Positions 1 to 7,630 are shown, counted from the stretch's first letter. The stretch is 16,587 nucleotides of DNA from Cloacimonetes bacterium UBA5456 (GCA_002427325.1 DIQS01000027.1:14329-30915); one strand, 5' to 3'. Program-made: numbers and translations. The notes: a model not told the origin generated them from the sequence alone.

Positions 1-93
1 CTTCCTTACTGGGTTCTGGTCATGATATGGTCATGATGTGGTCATCACCATGAGCATATCATAAGCAGACGATAAGCGTAACCCATAAGGAAG
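1..93. repeat. Palindromic intergenic repeat element, left copy
   Basis: The ends form an inverted repeat: 1-15 (CTTCCTTACTGGGTT) is the reverse complement of 80-93 (AACCCATAAGGAAG) apart from one missing base. Inside are three head-to-tail 11-bp units (17-27, 28-38, 39-49), each beginning TGGTCAT. Positions 20-25 and 31-36 (both TCATGA) can form a 6-bp stem with a 5-nt loop, and 42-45 with 50-53 a 4-bp stem with a 4-nt loop. A second copy lies at 16532-16587. The size and terminal inverted repeats resemble a MITE or a REP/BIME-type palindrome. No protein is encoded. The left boundary coincides with the window edge, so the element could extend further and target-site duplications cannot be checked. 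Confidence 0.75.
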
Positions 94-122
94 CAATGAG
101 ATATGCACGCGGCAAAATAGAG

Positions 123-151
123 TTGACATTAAAGATGCTTTTCAATAGGAT
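123..151 (+). promoter_or_regulatory. Putative sigma-70 promoter for the nitroreductase
   Basis: A perfect -35 box TTGACA (123-128) is followed after 17 bp by TAGGAT (146-151), which matches the -10 consensus at 4 of 6 positions. The predicted transcription start falls within a base or two of the ATG at 158, so the transcript could be leaderless. However, AGGA at 147-150, seven bases before the ATG, could instead be a ribosome-binding site on a transcript started further upstream. Confidence 0.45.
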
Positions 152-157
152 GAAACA

Positions 158-757
158 ATGAAAAAAGAGATAAAAACAGATAAAGAAAACAGCCTTTTGG
201 AATTGATGAAAAGCAGGCGGAGCGTGCGTGCTTTCAGGCCGGATCCTCTTTCGGATGAAGACTTAAACGACATCCTCGAGGCGGGCAGGATCGCGCCGTC
301 ATCACAAAATCGTCAGCCTTGGCGCTACGTCGTTTTCACAGACCAGGACGAAATCCGTAAATTGGCACGTCATACGGGTCTTCTCGGACTGAGCAATTTT
401 TTCATCAAAGATGCGCCTTGCGTGATCATCGCCTGTGCCGAGATGAAAAAGAACCTCAACGTGAATAATAAAGACTACTACCTCGTCGATACTGCGATTT
501 CCTTTCATCAGATAATCCTTTGCGCTTGGGAAAAGGGGATTGGGAGCTGTTGGATGGCTGCTTTTTCGGAGAAGTTGCTTTCACGCTATCTAAAAATTCC
601 GAAAAGCTGGAGGATAGTTGCGATGTCGCCCTTTGGCTATCCGGAGGATGAAGAAGGCTTCTATGGCAAGCTTTTACACAAGTTTTCAAGCGGCGAAAGA
701 AGAGTGCCTATGGAAGAAATTATACAATTTTGGCACGCAGAGGACGCAAAACAATGA
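158..757 (+). CDS. Nitroreductase family protein (FMN-dependent)
   Basis: This 199-residue protein belongs to the nitroreductase-like flavin oxidoreductases, which use NAD(P)H and bound FMN to reduce nitro compounds, quinones or other acceptors in the cytoplasm, usually as homodimers. The FMN-phosphate motif RRSVRAF is at residues 20-26, SSQNRQPW at 48-55, the helix DTAISFHQIILCAWEKGIGS at 111-130 and the late GYP loop at 160-162. These are the conserved blocks of the short (about 170-200 aa) family members, so it appears complete. The ATG at 158 follows AGGA by seven bases. It sits alone between the left repeat and the purA promoter region. The physiological substrate cannot be inferred; members of this family are commonly over-named. 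Confidence 0.9.
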   Translation: MKKEIKTDKENSLLELMKSRRSVRAFRPDPLSDEDLNDILEAGRIAPSSQNRQPWRYVVFTDQDEIRKLARHTGLLGLSNFFIKDAPCVIIACAEMKKNLNVNNKDYYLVDTAISFHQIILCAWEKGIGSCWMAAFSEKLLSRYLKIPKSWRIVAMSPFGYPEDEEGFYGKLLHKFSSGERRVPMEEIIQFWHAEDAKQ

Positions 758-766
758 GATTTACAG

Positions 767-794
767 TTGACAAAAATATGTTTAATTATAAGAT
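767..794 (+). promoter_or_regulatory. Putative sigma-70 promoter for purA
   Basis: A perfect TTGACA (767-772) lies just after the nitroreductase stop codon and is followed, after a 16-bp AT-rich spacer, by TAAGAT (789-794), 4 of 6 to the -10 consensus. This leaves about 20 nt of leader before the purA ATG at 822, enough to contain the GGAG (811-814) ribosome-binding site. It suggests purA is transcribed independently of the nitroreductase. Confidence 0.5.
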
Positions 795-821
795 GATATT
801 ATTGAAAATTGGAGAGATAAA

Positions 822-2078
822 ATGCCATCAATAGCTATTTTGGGATGTATGTGGGGCGATGAAGCCAAGGCGAAAATTGTTGACTACCTTGGCTCCGATG
901 CAGATCTTGTCGTAAGATTTCAGGGCGGCAGTAATGCCGGGCACACGATTGTCGTGGACGGGAAGAAGTATGTCTTCCACACCGTCCCGTCGGGGATGCT
1001 TTATAAGGATACAAAGTGTATCATCGGCGCCGGAGTGGTGATTGATCCCGTCCGTTTAGTGGAGGAAATCCGCTCTTTGGAATCAGCCGGGGTGGATTTT
1101 GGCGATAGACTCTATATCGATGAGAGGGCAGGAGTTGTGCTTCCCTTGCATCAATATTTGGATGGACGCAACGAAGAGATTTTAAACAAAGGTAAGATCG
1201 GAACTACGGGGCGCGGAATTGGCCCCACCTATGCCGATCTCACTGCTCGCATGGGCATACGCCTCGGCGATCTTGCGCATAAACGCTATCTAAAACAACG
1301 TCTTCAAGACCTTTATAACTATCACGGAGTGGTGATCAACGCTGCGGAACTAAGCGAGCAATGCGATCTGCTTCAGGAAAACTGGGATGTGCTCAAAAAG
1401 CATTGCAGCAATACTTTACCAATCTTGCATGAAGCAAAGGCGCAAGATTTGAAGATCATCTTCGAAGGCGCTCAAGGCACGCTTTTAGACCGTAGCTGGG
1501 GAAGCTATCCTTATGTGACATCAAGCAATACGATGGTGGATGCAATCGGCACGGGCAGTGGATTTTCCGCTCGTAATATCGATGAAGTGATAGGCATTTT
1601 CAAATCCTATGCCACCCGTGTGGGCGAAGGTCCTTTCCCCACCGAGATTGAGGGCGCTTTGGCGGATAAGATCAGGAAGCAAGGCAATGAATTTGGCTCT
1701 ACCACGGGACGTCCGCGACGCATCGGATATTTTGACGCCGTGATGGCTGCATATACTGCTAAACTCAATACTTTGGATGGAATTGCGCTCACTCTCTTGG
1801 ACGTTCTTTCCGGCATCGAAGATATCAAGATCTGCGTGGGTTATGAATATAAGGGCAAATTGCTTAGCACGCCGCCTACTCACGCGCTGGATTTGGAAAA
1901 GGTGAAGCCCGCCTATCTCTCTTTTGAGGGCTGGGAAGAGGACATCACCGGAGTTCGCCACAAAGACGATCTGCCCGCCAATGCGCACCTCTATTTGGAG
2001 GCGGTTGAAGACCTCACCGAGGTTCCCGTGCGCATAGTGTCGGTGGGCAAAGAACGGCATCAAACCTTTATGTGTTAA
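822..2078 (+). CDS. purA: Adenylosuccinate synthetase with atypical nucleotide-binding motifs
   Basis: PurA joins IMP and aspartate using GTP to make adenylosuccinate, the first step from IMP to AMP. The 418 residues align with the whole family: NAGHT (residues 39-43), GTTGRGIGP, FEGAQGTLLD, PYVTSSNT, TRVGEGPFPTE, TTGRPRR and a C-terminal SVGKER block. By recall of E. coli PurA numbering, the catalytic Asp13, Lys16 and His41 and the IMP-site Arg143, Gln224, Arg303 and Arg305 equivalents are present. Three normally near-invariant places differ: the P-loop signature GDEGKGK reads GDEAKAK, the guanine-site TKLDVLD reads TLLDVLS (Lys331 to Leu), and LLDIDxGTYPY reads LLDRSWGSYPY. GGAG seven bases before the ATG supports the start. 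It is probably a functional but divergent PurA; a paralogue with altered nucleotide use is the alternative. Confidence 0.92.
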   Translation: MPSIAILGCMWGDEAKAKIVDYLGSDADLVVRFQGGSNAGHTIVVDGKKYVFHTVPSGMLYKDTKCIIGAGVVIDPVRLVEEIRSLESAGVDFGDRLYIDERAGVVLPLHQYLDGRNEEILNKGKIGTTGRGIGPTYADLTARMGIRLGDLAHKRYLKQRLQDLYNYHGVVINAAELSEQCDLLQENWDVLKKHCSNTLPILHEAKAQDLKIIFEGAQGTLLDRSWGSYPYVTSSNTMVDAIGTGSGFSARNIDEVIGIFKSYATRVGEGPFPTEIEGALADKIRKQGNEFGSTTGRPRRIGYFDAVMAAYTAKLNTLDGIALTLLDVLSGIEDIKICVGYEYKGKLLSTPPTHALDLEKVKPAYLSFEGWEEDITGVRHKDDLPANAHLYLEAVEDLTEVPVRIVSVGKERHQTFMC

Positions 2079-2090
2079 AGAGTTATTGAA

Positions 2091-3266
2091 ATGAATAAGA
2101 AAAGATATTTTCTTACTGCGCTGCTGATTGTCCTTTCTTTAGGGCTTTTTGCAGGTGTGCAGGATACCTTGAAAGTGTTGACCACGCCGCAATTTGCCGG
2201 AGCATATTATGCAGCTTTTGCGCGCAACTATCTCGGAGCGGAAGCGGCAGGGCGCGGATATACCGGAGTTGCACTTTCCGGCAGCTCGGAAATGGGGCTG
2301 ATCAATCCGGCGGTTATGAGGCCGGATTCGGTGCGCGTCTTTGTGGAGCTGGATATCAAACCTTCGATTGCAGAGCCGAGTTTGGACTTTGCTCCTCGCT
2401 ATGAATCGGCGGTGCCTGTCGGGATCGTCGGGATCGGCATGCCTCTTTCTTCCAAAATGCATCTCGCACTATGCTATAGCAACCCGCAGTCGATTGTTCT
2501 TAAAGACTATACGATTGAGATCAATCAGGGTGGACAGCTCATTGCCAGGCAGCCCAATTATGAGCTGCATCAAGCGAGCATCATGGCTAACTATTTGCCG
2601 AGTGAGAACTTGAGCTTTGGGCTGGGTGTGCACAATCAATTACATCGCATCCGTGACTCGATCTTCCGGCACGATTTTCATCGGGATGATCATAATATGT
2701 ATGCACTTAGGATTCAGCCGGGCATGCTCTATGAAAGGGGCAATTTTGCCTTTGGGCTAAGTGCGCTCTTGCCTTGGAAGATCAATTGGGAGCTCAGGCA
2801 TGTGGATTATCAGCAGGTTTTGCCTTGGGAGATCAAGACGGGTGTCAGCTATGAAAAGGGGCAGAATCGCGCGGCTTTAGACCTCGGCTATCGAAATTAT
2901 AAGGCAGAAAACGAGCTTTTTAAGGACGAAATGAGCCTCGGATTAGGGCTGGAAAGACGCGATGATAATAGAATCTATCGCTTCGGATATATGTATAAAT
3001 CAGGGGTTTGGAGCGGGACAATCTTGCTTCCCATCCATAGCAATCTCGATGATGTCGGCGATATCTGGGAATGGCAAGAAACCATGACAATCCTGTCAGA
3101 CGAGCAGCATTATCTCAGTGCCGGAGTGGAATATCTCTTCAAAGATGGCAGTTTAAATCTCTCTATTTTGCAGGCCGCATTTGGTGAGGTCTATACCACA
3201 CATCTGCAGATGGGGCTGAATCTTAGACTCAGTGTTTTTACACGTAAGCGAGAGATCAGATCATGA
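2091..3266 (+). CDS. PorV/FadL-like outer-membrane beta-barrel protein
   Basis: This 391-residue protein starts with a clear signal peptide: MNKKR, a hydrophobic core to about residue 20, and a likely cleavage near FAG-VQ. The mature N-terminus has the pattern LGAEAAGRGYTGVALSGSSE followed by INPAVM, which resembles the plug/N-terminal motif (GARAMGMGGA...ADDA...NPA) of the FadL/TodX/PorV superfamily. The rest alternates polar and hydrophobic residues typical of transmembrane beta strands and ends in a barrel-like strand (GLNLRLSVF) before a short charged tail. It starts 12 bp after purA and overlaps the next gene by ATGA. The cargo is unknown; it could be a transport barrel or a PorV-like shuttle, but no type IX secretion genes are in view. 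Confidence 0.7.
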   Translation: MNKKRYFLTALLIVLSLGLFAGVQDTLKVLTTPQFAGAYYAAFARNYLGAEAAGRGYTGVALSGSSEMGLINPAVMRPDSVRVFVELDIKPSIAEPSLDFAPRYESAVPVGIVGIGMPLSSKMHLALCYSNPQSIVLKDYTIEINQGGQLIARQPNYELHQASIMANYLPSENLSFGLGVHNQLHRIRDSIFRHDFHRDDHNMYALRIQPGMLYERGNFAFGLSALLPWKINWELRHVDYQQVLPWEIKTGVSYEKGQNRAALDLGYRNYKAENELFKDEMSLGLGLERRDDNRIYRFGYMYKSGVWSGTILLPIHSNLDDVGDIWEWQETMTILSDEQHYLSAGVEYLFKDGSLNLSILQAAFGEVYTTHLQMGLNLRLSVFTRKREIRS

Positions 3267-4390
3267 AAACTGCTGCCTCGGTTCAGATTCGAGCCATATC
3301 AGAATATAAACTTAGTGAGATAGAAAGTGCCGTAGATCGTTGGTTTAGCGGCATTAAGAGTAGTAAGTTCAAGCGCAGCAAAAGAGTCTTGATCAAGCCA
3401 AATATGTTGGGCGCATATCTGCCATCGCGCGCCGTCACCACCCACCCAATCGTGGTTGAAGCCATTATTCGCTATTTCTTGGGCAAAAACAAAGAGGTCT
3501 GGGTGGGCGATAGTCCCGGCGGAACTGTATCAGTATCAAGGGTATGGGAGCTTTGCGGCTTTCAAGACCTTGCCGATAGATATCCCATCAAATTGGTCAA
3601 TCTTTCTACTCATCCCTATAGAACCGTGGAGTCAAACGGGCACAGCCTGAAGATATCTAACGCCTTGTATGAGTGTGGGATAGTGATCAACGTCGCCAAA
3701 TATAAAACGCACTCGCTGATGGCTTATACGGGAGCGCTGAAAAACCTCTATGGGCTTGTTCCGGGCATGGTGAAAAGCGAATATCACCGTCTGCATCCGG
3801 ATACTCGGGGCTTTGCCGATCTGCTTTTGGCTGTGTATCTCGCTGCACGTAATAAGATTAGCTACACCATTATCGATGGCATCACGGGGATGGATGGTGC
3901 GGGACCATCTGCAGGAAAGGTGCAAAACTTTGGGCTGCTCATGGGTAGCGAGAGCGTGTCTGCTCTGGATTATGTGGCGAGTAAGATGATGGGATTTCAG
4001 ATCAAAGACATTCCATATCTGCAACCGGCATTGGTCAAAGATGGTATTTTGCCCTCGCAGATCAGCGTGCCGCGTAGCTTCTATAACTATCAGCTCGATG
4101 CAGATATAGCACTCGTTAAGCTCGGCAAGGAAGGGCTGAAATATCTCCCACCAATCGTCTCTAAAACGTTTAAGAAAGTCTATTATCACTATCCACAGGT
4201 CAGCGATCGCTGTATCAAATGTGGTGTTTGCGTTCGCTCATGTCCGGTGCAAGCCATTGCCTGGAGAGAAAATGGCTATCCTATGGTCATGCGCGATGAG
4301 TGCATTAAATGTATGTGCTGTCACGAACTCTGTCCCATTCAGGCGATAGATATCCACAAATCCTTTGTGGCGCGGAGGTTCATGAGATGA
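3263..4390 (+). CDS. DUF362 domain protein with C-terminal 2x[4Fe-4S] ferredoxin
   Basis: This 375-residue protein has two parts. Residues about 1-290 match the DUF362 family: KPN at 45-47, TTHP at 59-62, GDSPGG at 82-87, KYKTH at 146-150 and GALKNLYG at 157-164. Residues about 316-365 hold two canonical CxxCxxCxxxCP motifs (Cys 317/320/323/327 and Cys 347/350/353/357), each predicted to ligate a [4Fe-4S] cluster. No signal peptide is seen, so a cytoplasmic electron-transfer or metal-linked role is likely, but the biochemical function of DUF362 is not established. Its ATG overlaps the barrel gene stop (ATGA, 3263-3266) and its own stop overlaps the FtsB-like gene, pointing to translational coupling. 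Confidence 0.88.
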   Translation: MKTAASVQIRAISEYKLSEIESAVDRWFSGIKSSKFKRSKRVLIKPNMLGAYLPSRAVTTHPIVVEAIIRYFLGKNKEVWVGDSPGGTVSVSRVWELCGFQDLADRYPIKLVNLSTHPYRTVESNGHSLKISNALYECGIVINVAKYKTHSLMAYTGALKNLYGLVPGMVKSEYHRLHPDTRGFADLLLAVYLAARNKISYTIIDGITGMDGAGPSAGKVQNFGLLMGSESVSALDYVASKMMGFQIKDIPYLQPALVKDGILPSQISVPRSFYNYQLDADIALVKLGKEGLKYLPPIVSKTFKKVYYHYPQVSDRCIKCGVCVRSCPVQAIAWRENGYPMVMRDECIKCMCCHELCPIQAIDIHKSFVARRFMR

Positions 4391-4701
4391 GGCACAAGAA
4401 TAAGGATGTTCCAACATTCTTGCGTTATATCTATTATGCAGTGATCGTCCTGCTTTTGATCTGGATAGGATTTACGGGGCGTAACAGCTTTTGGAAAACC
4501 GGAAAGCTGAAAAAAGAGGTGCAAAGTTTGGAACAAGAAACTCTTAGGCTAAAGGCTATAAATGACTCATTGCAGTTGGAGAATCAAAGACTTAAGACCG
4601 ATCCGCAGGCGGCAGAAAAGGCTGCTCGCGAGCAATTTGGTCTCACCAAACCCGGTGAGCAAGTCTTTAGATTTGTCCCTGCTCTTGAGGAGGGGAAATG
4701 A
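4387..4701 (+). CDS. FtsB/DivIC-type septum formation initiator protein
   Basis: This 104-residue protein has the classic FtsB/DivIC layout: a short cytoplasmic N-terminus, one transmembrane helix (about residues 13-29), a periplasmic coiled coil (about 38-70, with repeated leucines and LxxEN spacing) and a conserved tail REQFGLTKPGEQVFRF (81-96). The family links the divisome proteins FtsQ/DivIB and FtsL and helps activate septal peptidoglycan synthesis. An upstream in-frame start at 4309 exists, but the ATG at 4387 is preferred because GGAGG lies eight bases before it, it forms an ATGA overlap with the DUF362 stop, and it gives the normal family length. The gene for the next protein starts inside its stop codon. 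Confidence 0.85.
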   Translation: MRHKNKDVPTFLRYIYYAVIVLLLIWIGFTGRNSFWKTGKLKKEVQSLEQETLRLKAINDSLQLENQRLKTDPQAAEKAAREQFGLTKPGEQVFRFVPALEEGK

Positions 4702-6374
4702 ATGATAAAGCTGAGATATTTCGTTTAAGTGCGATCAGCCCGAAGTCAGAATCGGGGATAAAGAAATTTGTCTCGAATCTGCTAAATCCCACCGAAAAAC
4801 CCACCGATGAATCTATCGAGAATACTGCCATGCTCATGGCGCAACATCAAGAAATGATTAAAGACCCCGATCGGATGATTGCAAGTGTCAGCACTGTTTA
4901 TACCATCATGTTTGACACGCTTATCTCTTCGCCTCGGGCAAATCAAGGCAAACTCTATGAGCTTTTGGTGCTTAATGAACACATGCCTATCATGGATAAC
5001 AGCCATGTTTCTCAAACCATTTTGGGCGTACTCTATCGATATTTGGAAAGTGAGCCGCGGAATACGGCATTCTTTGATAAGTTGCAGTTGCTTTGCATCT
5101 ATTTCGAGATCGAGCATATCGAGGCTGCAAAACAGTTGGTTGTCGATATTCAAAAAGACCTCGATAACCAGAGTTTTGAATCTCAGGTCTTGTTTAAGCT
5201 GTGCAAAATCCGCCTATGTGAACATCAGGAAATCAGTAAGCAAAAGTTTGTGGAATATCTAAAGCTCATTGCTGATGTCTTTTGGGAGTCTGGTCCCGAT
5301 GCTGCTATCTATGTGCTCTTGGAATGGTTTCGCCACATCAGCTACCTCAAAAATAGCAAATATTATGAGATGATCTTGGGCAGCCTCTATCAGAGTCTGA
5401 AAAATAAGGGCGGTTTGAATTTGGTAGTTGTGGGCTACCTGCTTTTTTGCCTTGAAGATCATCGTTTGGATATCAATTCAAAAAATACTCTGTATAGGAC
5501 GCTTTTGGCCGTGGGCTATGACTATATGAATTCCATGCATCTACAGCGCTTACACCTATATGCCGGGCAGAATTCAGAATTTGATTCCGTGAATTTCTAT
5601 CATAGCGTTCAAAGCTTTAAAGATTCAAATATACACATTCAAAGATGTTGGCAAAAAGTCATTGAGATGTCAATATTCTTGCGCAAACATACCTCGCCTC
5701 TCGAATATAAGATCAGCATGATATTCTTGGAAAATAAAGTGACGGAGCTTTCTTTGCAGAATACGGTGCGCAATGAGCTCTTTGTGGAAAACATCCAAAG
5801 CAACTATCAAAAGATCGAATATCTCTATAAGGAAGTGGATGAACTCTCGCTCACGGACGCTTTGACGGGACTGAGAAATCGCCGCTTTATGGATAATAAC
5901 CTCCTGCAAATCTTTGCGCTTGTTGCTCGTCATAAAACACAGATCACCTTTGCTATGCTGGATATTGATTGGTTCAAAAAGGTGAATGACGAGTATGGAC
6001 ACAGTGCCGGAGACTTAGTCTTGCGCGATCTTGCCGAGATATTTACAAAGTTCTTCCGTAAAAGTGATATCATCATCCGCTATGGCGGGGAGGAGTTTCT
6101 GGCGATTCTCTTTGATATCGGCAAAAATAGTCATGATCTCTTGGAAGAGCTGCGCCAAAAGGTTGAGAAAAAGAGCTTTATATATCAGGATAAAACTATT
6201 AAAATCACGATAAGCATTGGGTGGAGATTGTGTGTGATCATGGACCCTGTGGGATATGAAGTGATTGATAGATATATCAGTGAGGCGGATAAGGCGCTTT
6301 ATCAAGCGAAGAATGATGGGCGCAATCGCACAGTCCAGTTTATTGAAAAAAACGATGCATTAAGTGAAACATGA
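4698..6374 (+). CDS. GGDEF diguanylate cyclase with unknown helical N-terminal region
   Basis: This 558-residue protein ends in a complete GGDEF domain (about 385-550): TDALTGLRNRR, DIDWFKKVNDEYGHSAGD, the catalytic GGEEF at 463-467, a SIG-type motif (ISIGW) and ADKALYQAKNDGRNR. The inhibitory I-site RxxD is present at 454-457, so cyclic-di-GMP production is probably feedback-limited. The first 380 residues are rich in helices with no transmembrane segment or recognised sensor (PAS, GAF, REC), and resemble a helical solenoid leading into a coiled-coil linker before the cyclase. The enzyme is therefore probably cytosolic and senses a protein partner or soluble cue. GAGGAGGGG just before the ATG is a strong ribosome-binding site, and the start overlaps the ftsB-like stop (ATGA). 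Confidence 0.93.
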   Translation: MNDKAEIFRLSAISPKSESGIKKFVSNLLNPTEKPTDESIENTAMLMAQHQEMIKDPDRMIASVSTVYTIMFDTLISSPRANQGKLYELLVLNEHMPIMDNSHVSQTILGVLYRYLESEPRNTAFFDKLQLLCIYFEIEHIEAAKQLVVDIQKDLDNQSFESQVLFKLCKIRLCEHQEISKQKFVEYLKLIADVFWESGPDAAIYVLLEWFRHISYLKNSKYYEMILGSLYQSLKNKGGLNLVVVGYLLFCLEDHRLDINSKNTLYRTLLAVGYDYMNSMHLQRLHLYAGQNSEFDSVNFYHSVQSFKDSNIHIQRCWQKVIEMSIFLRKHTSPLEYKISMIFLENKVTELSLQNTVRNELFVENIQSNYQKIEYLYKEVDELSLTDALTGLRNRRFMDNNLLQIFALVARHKTQITFAMLDIDWFKKVNDEYGHSAGDLVLRDLAEIFTKFFRKSDIIIRYGGEEFLAILFDIGKNSHDLLEELRQKVEKKSFIYQDKTIKITISIGWRLCVIMDPVGYEVIDRYISEADKALYQAKNDGRNRTVQFIEKNDALSET

Positions 6375-6420
6375 AGATGGTCATTTTAACTATGAGGCAA
6401 AGAGGGCATAAAAATGGTTC

Positions 6421-6450
6421 TTGACATTAATACAGTGGCTGAAGTTTAGT
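6421..6450 (+). promoter_or_regulatory. Putative sigma-70 promoter for the ABC ATPase
   Basis: TTGACA (6421-6426), 18-bp spacer, then TTTAGT (6445-6450; 4 of 6 to the -10 consensus) in the 97-bp gap after the diguanylate cyclase. It leaves a short leader that contains the AAGGAG ribosome-binding site at 6459-6464. The -35 context (TTGACATTAA) resembles that of the promoter at 123 (TTGACATTAAA). Confidence 0.45.
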
Positions 6451-6471
6451 GAAACCTCAAGGAGATATTGC

Positions 6472-7575
6472 ATGGCAAAGATAAGAGTTGAAAATTTAAA
6501 CAAGTATTATGATAACGGCTTTCATGCCGTCAAAGATGTCAGCTTTGTGGCTGAAGACAAAGAGTTTATGGTGCTCGTCGGCCCTTCTGGTTGCGGTAAG
6601 ACCACCGTGTTGCGCCTGATCGCCGGCTTGGAGGAAATCTCCAGCGGTGATATCTATATCGGGGATACTTTGGTGAATAATAAGCAACCCAAAGAGCGTG
6701 ATATCGCTATGGTCTTCCAAAACTATGCCCTCTATCCGCATATGAGCGTCTATGACAACATGGCGTTCGCGCTCAAATTGCGCAAAGAAAGCAAGGCCGA
6801 GATCAAGAAGAAAGTCGATCATGCGGCAGGGCTTTTGGGGATTGAAAGCATGCTCAAACGCAAGCCTGCTCAGCTTTCGGGTGGTCAAAGACAGCGCGTT
6901 GCCTTAGGGCGCGCAATTGTCCGCAATCCAAAGGTTTTCCTCTTTGATGAGCCGCTCTCAAACCTCGATGCAAAGCTCAGAGTCGCCATGCGGGCGGAGA
7001 TCGTTAAGCTTCATAGAACCCTTGAAAACACGATGATCTATGTCACTCACGATCAGGTGGAAGCGATGACTATGGCGGATAGAATTGTCGTCATGAAAGA
7101 TGGCGTGCTCCATCAGATCGATACCCCGTTGAATATCTATAACAGCCCTGCAAACCTCTTTGTTGCCGGCTTCATCGGTAGTCCGGCGATCAATATCGTC
7201 TCTGGTAAGCTCGTCGCTAAAGATGGAGCGCTCACTTTTGACGGAGAGGACTTTGCGCTCAAACTCATTCCTGATCAGGCCGAGAAGCTTAAAGCTTATG
7301 AGAATAAAGCCATCATCATGGGTGTGCGCCCTGAGGATATCTATGACGCCAGACACGATTCAATGGCGGATTTCCCGCAGCAATTCAGCCCTGTCTGTGA
7401 CCTCGTGGAGCCCTTGGGCAACGAATATCACGTCCTGCTCAAGACGGATAATCATGGCTTTACCGCGCGCTTTGACCCCAAAGACTTGCCGAAAATGGGT
7501 GAAACACTGCTCGTCTCGGTGGATATGGTGAAAGTCCACTTCTTTGATCCTGAAAGCGAAATAACACTTTATTAA
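6472..7575 (+). CDS. ugpC: MalK/UgpC/MsmK-type ABC transporter ATP-binding protein
   Basis: This 367-residue protein is an ATPase of the carbohydrate-importer (CUT1) class, which powers uptake of oligosaccharides or glycerol-phosphate through inner-membrane permeases. It shows Walker A GPSGCGKTT (37-45), the Q-loop VFQNYALYPHMSV near 80-92, signature LSGGQRQRVALGRA from 135, Walker B VFLFDEP (155-161), the H-loop histidine 193 in YVTHDQVEAM, and a C-terminal TOBE/OB regulatory region (about 235-367) with GVRPEDI. An in-frame TTG at 6421 lies on the promoter; the ATG at 6472 is preferred because AAGGAG is seven bases upstream and homologues begin MAKIRVEN-like. No permease or binding-protein gene is adjacent, so it may be a shared ATPase serving several importers. 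The subfamily symbol is tentative. Confidence 0.93.
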   Translation: MAKIRVENLNKYYDNGFHAVKDVSFVAEDKEFMVLVGPSGCGKTTVLRLIAGLEEISSGDIYIGDTLVNNKQPKERDIAMVFQNYALYPHMSVYDNMAFALKLRKESKAEIKKKVDHAAGLLGIESMLKRKPAQLSGGQRQRVALGRAIVRNPKVFLFDEPLSNLDAKLRVAMRAEIVKLHRTLENTMIYVTHDQVEAMTMADRIVVMKDGVLHQIDTPLNIYNSPANLFVAGFIGSPAINIVSGKLVAKDGALTFDGEDFALKLIPDQAEKLKAYENKAIIMGVRPEDIYDARHDSMADFPQQFSPVCDLVEPLGNEYHVLLKTDNHGFTARFDPKDLPKMGETLLVSVDMVKVHFFDPESEITLY

Positions 7576-7630
7576 GAGCCGAGAAGTGGCTGCGAGATTC
7601 ACGCGAGGGAGACTTATCAGCCTCTTTACT

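Noticed and set aside
1521..2063. 180-codon antisense open frame across purA
   Set aside because: It lies wholly opposite the conserved purA coding sequence, has no ribosome-binding site and its protein resembles no family; it follows from purA codon usage.
3632..4189. 185-codon antisense open frame across the DUF362 gene
   Set aside because: Lies entirely opposite conserved DUF362 motifs and has a low-quality composition.
6375..6398. Terminator after the diguanylate cyclase (ATGA...TCATTTT)
   Set aside because: Only a 4-bp stem precedes TTTT, which is within chance expectation.
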